Assembly: GCF_007565055.1 (NCBI RefSeq)
Contig: NC_044551.1
Coordinates: 96,998,089 to 97,062,088 of the forward strand
Origin: Rhinopithecus roxellana
Lineage: Eukaryota > Chordata > Mammalia > Primates > Cercopithecidae
Length of the DNA: 64,000 bases
Direction of reading: 5' to 3'
Part shown: positions 52,885 to 63,689 of the stretch, piece after piece
Layout of the letters: every line of letters starts with the position of its first letter
Position numbering within the stretch: position 1 is the first letter of the stretch
The notes under the pieces: model-generated
Told to the model about the DNA's origin: nothing
The model's database searches: none
Seen by the model: the letters and a program-made list of their open reading frames with translations, nothing else
Program-made: the position numbers and the translations under genes

Positions 52885-53130
52885 TATGTTGGTTGCTTCC
52901 AGTTTTTGGCAAGTATGAATAAGGCTCCTCTACATATTTGTATGCAGGTTTATGTGGACATACATTTTCAGCTTACTTGGGTAAATACCAAAAAGTGTGA
53001 TTATTGCATTGTATAGTAAGCCTATGTTAGTTTTCTAAGAAACTGCCAGACTGTCTTCCGAGGTGGCTGTACCATTTTGCATTCCCAGTGGCAAGTTGCT
53101 CCACATCCTCACCAGTGCTTGGCGTTCCTA
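52885..53130 (-). mobile_element. Old L1 (L1M-type) 3' UTR fragment
   Basis: Antisense words in L1 order: 'ttgcttccagtttttggc', 'aaggctcctctacatatttg', 'aactgccagactgtcttcc', 'ctccacatcctcaccagtg'. Confidence 0.8.
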
Positions 53131-53500
53131 CGAGGGAAGGAAAATTACGTAGGTCAGAAACTTGGACATAGAAAAAGGACAAGCATTAGAGAAGGAGTAA
53201 GTGAAGATAAAATACAATCTTTTCCTTATTCTTAATTGATCTAATAGGTAACTATTCTAAATAATAATAGCAACAACTGTATTGATTGACTCTGTCTTAT
53301 AAATAAATAAAATGAATGATAGCAGTGTTATAAGGGACAGATGGGAGGAATTGAGAATACTCAGTTATAAGGTACCTGAACTATCCATGAAGCGGTATAG
53401 CGTTATTTGAATATAGACTTAGATTAGTTGTTAATGTTAACTGAAAAGTCTAGAGAAATCATAACAATTTTAAAAAAAGTATATTGATATGCTAATACAA
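53131..53500. other. Unassigned sequence
   Basis: AT-rich; nothing recognised. Confidence 0.4.
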
Positions 53501-53504
53501 TGTT

Positions 53505-53975
53505 CAGAGAGGTCAATCTACATCTTCATTGTCTCATAGCTGGTAAGTGGCTGGGTGTATTAGTCTGTTCTCATGCTGCTAATAAAGACATACCCAACAC
53601 TGGGTAATTTTTAAAGGAGGAGGTTTAATTGATTCACAGTTCCGCAGGGCTGGGGGCGCCTCGGGAAATTTACAACCATGGGAGAAGGGGAAGCAAACAC
53701 ATCCTTCTTCACATAGCAGCAGGAAAGAGAAGTGCAGAGCAAAAGGGGAAAATTCCCTTATGAAACCAGCAGATCTCATGAGAACTCACTCACTATTATG
53801 AGAACAGCAGTGTGTGGGGGTAACTGCCCCCATGATTCAATTACCTCCCACTGGGTCCCTCCCAGGATATGTGGGGATTATGAGAACTACAACTCAAGAT
53901 GTGATTTGGGTGGGCACACAGCCAAACTATACCACGGGGCCAGCACTCTGATCCAGGCTGATCTCAGTTTACCCT
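53505..53975 (+). mobile_element. MIR SINE split by a MaLR LTR
   Basis: 'attgtctcatagctggtaag' and 'tggctggg' (ending 53555) resemble the middle of MIR, and 'ccagcactctgatccaggctg' from 53940 resembles what should follow. The LTR at 53556-53934 lies exactly between. Confidence 0.5.
53556..53934 (-). mobile_element. Solo ERVL-MaLR LTR (MST type)
   Basis: Antisense MaLR LTR from 'tgtattagtctgttctcatg' to 'cacagccaaactatacca', with 4 of 5 bases of a duplication matching (CTGGG at 53551-53555, CGGGG at 53935-53939). No internal part. Confidence 0.92.
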
Positions 53976-55136
53976 ATAATCTTTCTACCTCTGTAATAAT
54001 TTTTAGTTTTTATTTAGGTACAATACTGCTTGGAATGCTGAAGATACAATCTGATTTAATATACATACATTTCAGATTGAGACAAAACATGTATTAAAAA
54101 TGTATAACAGTATAAGACAGTATATAAGGACAGATAGAGAAGAATTCAGAGGAGGTAGACAATGCTGTAATTCCAGCAGCATTGATGTTTCTCATTGAAG
54201 TAAGAGGCAAGGATGACTATAAAGAGTGAGAATGTGGGGCCAGGAAGCGGGGGCTTAAATAAAGGAGCAAAGAGTTTGTCATTGCGACACCAGGGACTCC
54301 ACAAATGGAGAAGAGGAAACTAGTAAAGAGGTATGCAGGTGGACAGTGATACCAAAACATGGGGCTGAGACCCAAGAAGGTGAGGTACTGAGAGCTCATT
54401 GTGGCCAATAAGTTTGGATAACCATGAAGAAAGCAGAAGGTTGGAAAGTGGAAGGCAGGACCATGTCACGAGCAGCAAATGGCAAATCAGGCAAAAGGAA
54501 TTGGAGGAAATTGGAAAACTGACTGAACTTCACACAATTTCTGTTGGATGTTGATGTCATATAGTTCCATCGTGTACTGAGTTCTGTTAAGTGGCATTCT
54601 CTCCAGCGAATTTATAGTGAAAGATGGCAAAACAAACACATACACACACACACTCCTTTTGGGAGGAGTGAGGACAGGGAATTTCTTTGTAATGACAAAT
54701 GGTAGAAAATGTATCTGCTTATTATATGATGATTTCATTGCTCAATACAAAACCTATAATTGAATGAGATGTCACTACAGCATTCATGAATCCCTCAGCA
54801 TTGATTTTCCACTGGTACCTGATCTTGGGGGAAAAAACTCCTTCAAATCCACAGACAGCAACAGGTGAAGAACAAAATTTAGATTCTAATGGTTATTCAA
54901 TAGTATAGAGCTTGAAAAAGAATTCAGTAGTCTGGCCTTTTCATTTGACAGCATGGAGCTCAGGATTGAACCCAGTGAAAAAGATCTTTAAGGAAAGGCC
55001 TTTTTGACTGTATTCACGCTGAGGGGTGAAAGCTTGCCTTTCAAGGACAGCCCATGGTCATTCCTGGTTGTCAAAGCTACAAGTGTTGAATTGATATGAT
55101 GGGCAGTATATAATAAGAAAAAAGTAACAGCCATGG
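53976..55136. other. Unassigned sequence
   Basis: About 1.15 kb. A short CA run is at about 54636-54650. Part of 54100-54500 resembles the ancient family at 29839-30725 but not well enough to call. No gene recognised. Confidence 0.38.
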
Positions 55137-55652
55137 TGTATTAGTCAGGATTCTCTAGAGGGACAGAACTGATAGGATAGATGTGTATATGAAAGGGAGT
55201 CTTTTAAGGAGTATTGACTCACATGATCACAAGGTGAAGTCCCACAATAGGCTGTCTGCAAGCTGAGGAGCAAAGAAGGCAGTATGAGTCTCCAAACTTC
55301 AAAAGTGGGGAAACCGACAGTGCAGCCTTCAATCTGTGGTCAAAGGTCAAGAGTCCAAAAGCTGAAGAATTGGGAGTCTGATGTTCAAGGACAGGAAGCA
55401 TTTGGCACGGGAGAAAGATGTAGGCCGGAAGACTAAACCAGTCTAGTCTTTCCACCTTCCTCTGACTGCTTTATCCTAGCCACGCTGGCAGCTGATTAGA
55501 TGGTGCTCACCCAGGTTGAGGGTGGGTCTGCACCTCCCAGTCCACTGACTCAAATATTAATCTCCTTGGGCAACACCCTCACAGACAAACCCAGGAACAG
55601 TACTTTGCATCCTTCAATCCTATCAAGTTGACACTTAATATTCACCATCACA
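55137..55652 (-). mobile_element. Solo ERVL LTR (MLT2 type), antisense
   Basis: Complement of the same LTR class as the provirus: starts 'tgtattagtcaggattctct' and 'agagggacagaactgatagg', ends 'cacttaatattcaccatcac'. At 516 bases it is longer than the provirus 3' LTR because it keeps a middle block ('gaccgacagtgcagccttca'-type words) absent there. Near-duplication CATGG (55132-55136) and CATAG (55653-55657). No internal region. Confidence 0.92.
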
Positions 55653-55790
55653 CATAGAGTTAATAAAAATTTTGTACTACATACTTTGAAGAAATGCAAC
55701 ATTGTAGAAATAAACACAGTGAACGCCAACATACTCTCTGTTGTAGTACTGTCTTTTAAAGTGGCATGCCAACACAAAAACCATATATCC

Positions 55791-56177
55791 CGTATTTGAC
55801 TACCATAATAAAATACCACAGATTGGTTGGCTTAAGCAACAGAAACTTATTTTTTTCACAATTCTGGAGGCTAGAAGTCCAGGATCAAGGTGTTGGCAGG
55901 GCTGGTTTCTTCTGAGACCTTGTTCCCTGGCCTGCAGATGACCCCCTCCCTGCGGCGTCCTCACATGGTCTTTCCTCTGCGAGCATCCCTGGTGTCTCTC
56001 TGTGTGTCCTAATTTCCTTTTCTTATGAGGAAATCAGTCAGGTTGGATTAGGGCCCACTCATATGACCTTACTTAACCTTAATCATTTTTAAAAAGACCT
56101 CATCTCCAAATACGGCTTCATTCTAAGGTAGTGAGGGTTAAGACTTGAATTTTCATGCAACACAATTAAGCCCATAA
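55791..56177 (-). mobile_element. MaLR LTR (MLT1-like)
   Basis: Antisense LTR: 'ataataaaataccacagatt', 'cacaattctggaggctagaa', 'gtcctcacatggtctttcc', ending 'acaattaagcccataac'. Ends are approximate. Confidence 0.8.
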
Positions 56178-56349
56178 CAAATAGATTATAATGATTTTTG
56201 TGCGGAGGTGGGGAAGGGAGGTGCCCTTGTCCCCATTATAGGGAATTTTCAAAACCCTATCGGAGGAAGGCATACTTTTTACGTCTCCAAATCTACATGA
56301 ATTTCCCCTTGAGCTGCTGGAAGAGATGTTTGAACTGACTCCTGAAAGA

Positions 56350-57400
56350 TGAGTAATAAGTTCCTTCACTCCCTGTCAACAAACAGTTAGTGAGCATTTA
56401 GTGAATGTTAGGCACTGTTCTAGGCTCTGGGGATGAAAAAGTAAACGAGACAGAGACGCTTTCTGCTCGCGTTGATCTCCTATTCTAGGGGTGATGGTGC
56501 TCAATAGACAAATAAGCAAGTCATGTAAATTCAGATAATAAGAAATGCTTTGATGAAAGTAATATACTTTGATGGGGTAGTGCCAGGCAGCGGGAAGCTG
56601 CTTTAGATTGACACCAACTTATGTCAAATCTAAATAACAGAGAGAGAGGGAAGCTCTTTAAAAAAATGACGTTTATTAGGAAGTGGGCCTTGCAATGAGA
56701 ATACATGTGGGTGTGTAAAGGGAGGTACGGGAAGAGAAGGGGTTTTAAAGGAAAAATGAGGAGGGTTATGTAAGTTGTTTTGAGACAATTAACCATTGGA
56801 TATAAGGATCAATAACAAGGCTGGACAGGAAGTTGCTGGGCAAGTGTCCTCAAAGAAGTATTTTTCGGTGTAATGTTGTGGTGGTCTTTGCGCAAGGTTA
56901 TGGTTTTGGCAGAGACTTTTGTGATAGTTTCTTTATCAGGCATTTGTACATGACAGCCCTCCCTTCTTCACCTTCCCAGGCTTTACTTGTCAGGATTTAA
57001 CACAAGTGACTCAATTTTGATTCTGACAACTTTCAAAAGATTAAGAGTTTCAGAAGGTGACATTTGAACTAACACCTGACTAAGGAGAAAGGAGCAGAGA
57101 TCCCATGATCTCAGAAAAGAGGTCTGGGTAAAGCACCAGCAGGCAGAAGGCTTGAGGTGGGGATGTGCATAGCATGTTCAAGGACTAACAAGAAGGCCAG
57201 TGTGGCCAGAGTAAAGAGCATTAGGGGCAGTTGTGGGATATTAAGGCAGAGAAATAAGCAGAGTTTAGGTCATGAGTGGTCTTGTAGGCCATGGTAAGAA
57301 TGTTTGATTTCATTCTGGGTAAAATGAAAACACAAGAAGGGGTATGAGCAGAGAATGTGACATGCTCTAAATGCTTCTCTCTAATAGGATTTTCTGCACT
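56350..57400 (+). repeat. Ancient interspersed repeat, same family as at 29839
   Basis: Ordered words shared with 29839-30725: 'gttaggcactgttctaggc', 'gtgacatttgaactaacacc', 'aaggccagtgtggccagag', 'cttgtaggccatggtaag', 'gatttcattctgggtaaaat'. The family is not named. A poorly aligning central part at about 56560-56950 could be a separate insertion. Confidence 0.5.
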
Positions 57401-57412
57401 GATGGAAAAGTT

Positions 57413-57562
57413 CTACATCTATGCTGTCCAATATGGTAGCCACTAGCCATCTGTGGCTATCAAGTGTGCAAAATGTGGCTAGTGCGACTAAGAACCTGCT
57501 TTTCAATTTTAATTTAAACAGCCATATGGGGCTAGTGGCAACTACATTGGACAACACAGCTC
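57413..57562 (+). mobile_element. MER5A-like hAT-Charlie element
   Basis: Ordered words: 'ctgtccaatatggtagccac', 'tagccatctgtggctatc', 'aaatgtggctagtgcgac', an AT-rich core, 'catatggggctagtggcaac' and 'tacattggacaacacag'. The ends are near inverted repeats, as in non-autonomous hAT elements. Confidence 0.8.
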
Positions 57563-58056
57563 TACATGGGTCTGTCTGGCTGGTGCATGGGACTTAGATT
57601 GTGGCAGGGAGCAGGGAAGCTCTGCATCTTCATGTAAGAGATGTACTGGCTTGGATGAAAGCATCTGCAGTAGAGGGAACTGAGAAATGGCTGGATGCAG
57701 GGTATATTTTGTAGGTAGAATCCACAGGCTTGCTGTCAGATTCCAGGAGATTCAAGAAAAGAGAGGAGAAATGAGTTGTCAGGCGAAGACAAAGAGAAGG
57801 GTGTGCATTTCAGGCAACGGGAGCAGTGTGGTGAGAACGCCAGGAGGGCGTGATAGCACTGTTTGGAAATTCAATCAGTTTCTTACCAACCACCTGTGAA
57901 AGGTTAGGTGGGGAATTTCAGGGAACAAGGCAGAAGGGGTAGATTGGGCTAAAGGTACCAAGCATGGAGACTACTATGCTGAAAAACTTGTGGTTTTGTT
58001 CTTAGTGCAATACATGTGGAGGTGCTAAGGGGTTTGTGTTAGAAAAATGATGTGGA
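57563..58056 (+). repeat. Probable continuation of the ancient repeat
   Basis: Sequence resumes the look of 56350-57400 after the MER5A, so the MER5A probably inserted into it. The 70-codon plus frame at 57687-57899 has no recognisable domain. Confidence 0.35.
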
Positions 58057-58065
58057 TATGTTTGT

Positions 58066-58070
<5 letters not shown>

Positions 58071-58098
<28 letters not shown>

Positions 58099-58380
58099 AG
58101 ACGGAGTCTCGCTGTGTCGCCCAGGCTGGAGTGCAGTGGCCGGATCTCAGCTCACTGCAAGCTCCGCCTCCCGGGTTTACGCCATTCTCCTGCCTCAGCC
58201 TCCCGAGTAGCTGGGACTACAGGCGCCCGCCACCCTCACCCGGCTAGTTTTTTGTATTTTTTAGTAGAGACGGGGTTTCACCGTGTTAGCCAGGATGGTC
58301 TCGATCTCCTGACCTTGTGATCCACCTGTCTCGGCCTCCCAAAGTGCTAGGATTACAGGCTTGAGCCACCGCGCCCGGCC
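58071..58380 (-). mobile_element. Alu: AluY, Old World monkey type, perfect duplication
   Basis: Antisense young Alu with a T-run of about 30 bases, 'gtggccggatctcagctc' and a nearly intact head complement 'ccaccgcgcccggcc'. The duplication tatgtttgtgtttt is perfect (58057-58070 and 58381-58394). The long pure tail and intact CpGs suggest recent insertion. Confidence 0.97.
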
Positions 58381-58394
58381 TATGTTTGTGTTTT

Positions 58395-58591
58395 AAATTA
58401 ATTTCAATAGGTCCAGTGCATGGAATGGGTCTGAGGAGAAAATGACACGAAGGAGGGAGGCTTTTTGGGGGCTACTGCTACCTCTGAGACCCCTACAGTG
58501 AACATCCTCATACATACTTACTTGTGGATAGCTCTGTAAGCATTCCTATGGGATCTATATTTAGCAGTGAAACTGCTGGGTTATAGGGTGG
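58395..58591. other. Unassigned sequence
   Basis: Nothing recognised. Confidence 0.4.
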
Positions 58592-58975
58592 TGTGATGAT
58601 TTATTTTATGTGTCCACTTGGCTGGGCATGGTGCCCAGATGCTTGGTCGAACATTATTCTGGTTGTTTTTGTGAAGATGTTTTTGGATGAGAGGAACATT
58701 TAAATCCGTAGTCTTTGAGTAAAGCAGATTGCCATTCATAATGGGGATGGGTCTCATTTAACCTATTGAAGGCCTTCACAGAATAAAGACTGACCTGCCC
58801 TGAGCAAGAAGGAATTTTGCCATCGGATGGCCATTGGACCATTGGACTGGAACAGCAACTCTTTCCCTCTTTCCTAGGTCTCTAGCCTGCTGGCCTCCCC
58901 AATCAGATTTTGGACTCTGAGCTTTCACATTTATTTAAGCCAATTCCTTAAAATAAACCTCTCTCTCTCTCTTTC

Positions 58976-59026
<51 letters not shown>

Positions 59027-59050
59027 CCCTGTTGATTCTGATTCTCTGGA
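58592..59050 (+). mobile_element. ERVL LTR (MLT2B-like) with CA repeat
   Basis: Sense LTR: 'tgtgatgatttattttatg', 'tggctgggcatggtgccc', 'gaaggccttcacagaataaa', 'aagccaattccttaaaataa', then a CA array and 'gattctgattctctgga'. Related to but distinct from the MLT2 LTRs of the provirus. Confidence 0.78.
58979..59025. repeat. (CA)n microsatellite
   Basis: About 23 uninterrupted CA units near the end of the LTR, preceded by a short CT run. Confidence 0.96.
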
Positions 59051-59577
59051 GCCATATAGTTATTTCTGCTCTCCAGAATGGCTGTATTCACATGGCCCAG
59101 AGATCTGGCATCTCCATATCCCACCCACACTGAGCATTAGCTAGCTTTCTAAGTTTTGCCAGACTAATGAATGTAAAGAGTTTCTCATGCTCTTCTAACT
59201 TGCAGTAACTCATGTGACTGAATAACTTTTAAGTTTCCTTATCTATCATTTGCCTCTGCACACTTAAGCATTTTTGCCCCCGAAATGGGGCTCCTGACGT
59301 TTTGTTATTGATTTGCTAGAACTCGTCTTTCCATTAGTCCCTTGTTGATTTCAGGTATTACACACACATTCCAATGTCACTGCTCTTTGTTATCTTTGCT
59401 CAGGGCAACCTTCAGTTAATATAACTTCTTAACGTTGGTGTGATGAATGACATTTTTAGCTAGTGAGTTATGATTTTGTGACACGGGTAAAAAACATTCT
59501 ACATTTTCTTCTGTTGATTTTGCATTTTTTTCTTTTTCATTTAGATCTTTAATCTTTCTGGAATCTACATTTGTATT
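59051..59577. other. Unassigned sequence
   Basis: Parts ('ctccagaatggctgtattca', 'gtaaagagtttctcatgctc', 'tagaactcgtctttccatta') look like an old antisense L1 3' UTR, which I leave uncalled. No gene. Confidence 0.4.
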
Positions 59578-59804
59578 TTTTTTTATTATACTTTAAGTTC
59601 TAGGGTACATGTGCACAACATGCAGGTTTGTTACATATGTATACTTGTGCCATGTTGGTGTGCAACCATCAACTCGACAGCACCCATCAACTCGTCATTT
59701 ACATCAGGTATAATTCCCAATGCCATCCCATCTCCCTTCCCCCTCCCCATAATAGGCCCCGGTTGTGTGATGTTCCCTTTCCCGAGTCCGAGTGATCTCA
59801 TTGT

Positions 59805-62800
59805 TCAATTCCCACCTATGAGTGAGAACATGTGGTGTTTGGTTTTCTGTTCTTGTGATAGTTTGCTAAGAATGATGGTTTCCAGCTGCATCCATGTCCC
59901 TATAAAGGACACGAATTCATCCTTTTTTATGGCTGCATAGTATTCCATGGTGTATATATGCCACATTTTCTTAATCCAGTCTGTCACAGATGGACATTGG
60001 GGTTGATTCCAAGTCTTTGCTATTGTGAATAGTGCCGCAATAAACATACGTGTGCATGTGTCTTTATAGCAGCATGATTTGTAATCCTTTGGGTATATAC
60101 CCAGTAATGGGATGGCTGGGTCATGTTATTTTTAGTTCTAGATCCTTGAGGAATCGCCATACTGTTTTCCACAATGGTTGAACCAGTTTACAATCCCACC
60201 AACAGTGTAAAAGTGTTCCTATTTCTCCACATCCTCTCCAGCACCTGTTGTTTCCTGACTTTTTGATGATTGCCATTCTAACTGGTGTGAGATGGTATCT
60301 CATTGTGGTTTTGATTTGCATTTCTCTGATGGCCAGTGATGATGAGCATTTTTTCATGTGCCTGTTGGCTGTATGCATGTCTTCTTTTGAGAAATATCTA
60401 TTCATATCCTTTGCCCACTTTTTGATGGGGTTGTTTGTTTTTTTCTCATAAATTTGTTTGAGTTCTTTGTAGGTTCTGGATATTAGCCCTTTGTCAGATG
60501 AGTAGATTGCAAAAATTTTCTCCCGTTCTGTAGGTTGCCTGTTCACTGTGATGGTAGTTTCTTTTGCTGTGCAGAAGTTCTTTAGTTTCATTAGATCCCA
60601 TTTGTCAATTATGGCTTTTGTTGCCATTGCTTTTGGTGTTTTAGACATGAAGTCCTTGCCCATGCCTATGTCCTGAATGGTATTGCCTAGGTTTTTATGG
60701 TTTTAGGTCTAGCATTTAAGTCTCTAATCCATCTTGAATTAATTTTCGTACAAGGAGTAAGGAAAGGATCCAGTTTCAGCTTTCTACTTATGGCTAGCCA
60801 ATTTTCCCAGCACCATTTATTAAATAGGGAATCCTTCCCCATTTCTTGTTTTTGTCAGGTTTGTCAAAGATCAGATGGCTGTAGATGTGTGGTATTATTT
60901 CTGAGGGCTCTGTTCTGTTCCATTCATCTCTATCTCTGTTTTGATACCAGTATCATGCTGTTTTGGTTACTGTAGCCTTGTAGTACAGTTTGAAGTCAGG
61001 TAGCGTGATGCCTCCAGCTTTGTTCTTTTGACTTAGGATTGTCTTGGCAATGTGGGGTCTTTTTTTTTGGTTCCATATGAACTTTAAAGCAGTTTTTTCC
61101 AATTCTGTGAAGAAAGTCATTGGTAGCTTAATGGGGATGGCATTGAATCCATAGATTACTTTGGGCAGTATGGCCATTTTCACGATATTGATTCTTCCTA
61201 TCCATGAGCATGGTATGTTCTTCCATTTGTTTGTGTCCTCTTTTATTTCACTGAGCAGTGGTTTGTAGTTCTTCTTAAAGAGGTCCTTTACATCCCTTGT
61301 AAGTTGGATTCCTAGGTATTTTATTCTCTTTGAAGCAATTGTGAATGGAAGTTCATTCATAATTTGACTTTCTGTTTGTCTGTTACTGGTGTATAAGAAT
61401 GCTTGTGATTTTTGCACATTGATTTTGTATCCTGAGACTTTGCTGAAGTTGCTCATCAGCTTAAGGAGATTTTGGGCAGAGACGATGGGGTTTTCTAAAT
61501 ATACCATCATGTCATCTGCAAACAGGGACAATTTGACTTCTTCTTTTCCTACTTGAATACCCTTTATTTCTTTCTCTTGCTTGATTGCCCTGGCCAGAAC
61601 TTCCAACACTATGTTGAATAGGAGTGGTGAGAAAAGGCATCCCTGTCTTGTGCCAGTTTTCAAAGGGAATGCTTCCAGTTTTTGCCCATTCAGTATGATA
61701 TTTGCTGTGGGTTTGTCATAAATAGCTCTTATTATTTTGAGATACGTTGCATCAATACCGAAATTATTGAGATTTTAGCAAGAAGGGCTGTTGAATTTTG
61801 TCAAAGGCCTTTTGTTCATCTATTGAGATAATCATGTGGTTCTTGACTTTGGTTCTGTTTATATGCTGGATTATGTTTATTGATTTGCGAGTGTTGAACC
61901 AGCCTTGCATCCCAGGGATGAAGCCCACTTGATCATGATGGATAAGCTTTTGGATGTGCTGCTGAATCCGGTTTGCCAGTATTTTATTGAGGATTTTTGC
62001 ATCCATGTTCATCAGGGATATTGGTCTAAAATTCTCTTTTTTTGTTGTGTCTCTGCTAGGCTTTGGTATCAGGATGATGTTGGCCTCATAAAACGAGTTA
62101 GGGAGGATTCCTTCTTTTTCTATTGATTGGAATAGTTTCAGAAGGAATGGTACCAGCTCCTCCTTGTACCTCCGGTAGAATTCAGCTGTGAATCCATCTG
62201 GTCCTGGACTTTTTTTGGTTGGTAGGCTATTAATCATTGCCTCAATTTCAGAGCCTGCTATTGGTCTATTCAGGGATTCAACTTCTTCCTGGTTTAGTCT
62301 TGGGAGAGTGTAAGTGTCCAGAAAATTATCCATTTCTTCTAGGTTTTCTAGTTTATTTGTGTAGAGGTGTTTATAGTATTCTCTGATGGTAGTTTGTATT
62401 TCTGTGGGGTCGGTGATGATATCCTCTTTATCATTTTTATTGCGTCTATTTGATTCTTCTCTCTTTTCTTCTTTATTAGTCTTGCTAGCGGTCTATCAAT
62501 TTTGTTGATCTTTTCAAAAAACCAACTCCTGGATTCATTGATTTTTTTTGGAGTTTTTTTTGTGTCTCTATCTCCTTCAGTTCTGCTCTGATCTTAGTTA
62601 TTTCTTGCCTTCTGCTAGCTTTTGAATGTGTTTGCTCTTGCTTCTCTAATTCTTTTAATTGTGATGTTAGGGTGTCAATTTTAGATCTTTCCAGCTTTCT
62701 CTTGTGGGCATTTAGTGCTGTAAATTTCCCTCTACACACTGCTTTAAATGTGTCCCAGAGATTCTGGTATGTTGTATCTTTGTTCTCATTGGTTTCAAAG

Positions 62801-63617
62801 AACATCTTTATTTCTGCCTTAATTTCGTTATGTACCCAGTAGTCATTCAGGAGCAGGTTGTTCAGTTTCCATCTAGTTGAGCGGTTTTGATTGATTTTCT
62901 TAGTCCTGAGTTCTAGTTTGATTGCAGTGTGGTCTGAGAGACAGTTTGTTATAATTTCTATTCTTTTACATTTGCTGAGGAGTGCTTTACTTCCAACTAT
63001 GTGGTCAATTTTGGAATAGGTGTGATGTGGTGCTGAGAAGAATGTATATTCCGTTGATTTGGGGTGGAGAGTTCTGTAGATGTCTATTAGGTCTGCTTGG
63101 TGCAGAGCTGAGTTCAATTCCTGGATATCCTTGTTAACTTTCTGTCTTGTTGATCTGTCTAATGTTGACAGTGGGGTGTTGAAGTCTCCCATTATTATTG
63201 TGTGGGAGTCTAATTCTCTTTGTAGGTCTCTAAGGACTTGCTTTATGAATCTGGGTGCTCCTATATTGGGCGCATATATATTTAGGATAGTTAGCTCTTC
63301 CTGTTGAATTGATCCCTTTACCATTATGTAATGGCCTTCTTTGTCTCTTTTGATCTTTGATGGTTTAAAGTCTGTTTTATCAGAGACTAGGATTGCAACC
63401 CCTGCTTTTTTTGTTCTCCATTTGCTTGGTAGATCTTCCTCCATCCCTTTATTCTGAGCCTATGTATGTCTCTGCATGTGAGATGGGTCTCCTGAATACA
63501 GCAAACTGATGGGTCTTGACTCTTTATCCAATTTGCCAGTCTGTGTCTTTTAATTGGAGCATTTAGTCCATTTACATTTAAGGTTAATATTGTTATGTGT
63601 GAATTTGATCCTGTCAT
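59805..63617 (-). pseudogene. L1 ORF2 (endonuclease and reverse transcriptase), frameshifted
   Basis: ORF2 makes the enzyme that nicks target DNA and copies L1 RNA. From the start at 63617 (MTGSNSHITILTLNVNGLNA) to the C-terminus at 59805 it spans 3,813 bases, 1,271 codons' worth, close to the family's usual 1,275. It is split into minus frames: endonuclease at 63387-63617 and 62485-63444, palm at 61764-62333 (SIDEQKAFDKI) and 60953-61663 (LSLFADDMMVYLENP, catalytic FADD intact), Cys-rich tail at 60121-60663 (CWRGCGEIGTLLHCWWDC) and the C-terminus at 59805-60047. The near-family length shows that the indels are few and almost cancel. Confidence 0.93.
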
Positions 63618-63689
63618 TGTGATATTAGCTGGTTATTTTGCTCGTTAGTTGATGCAGTTTCTTCCTAGCCTCGATGGTCTTTACATATT

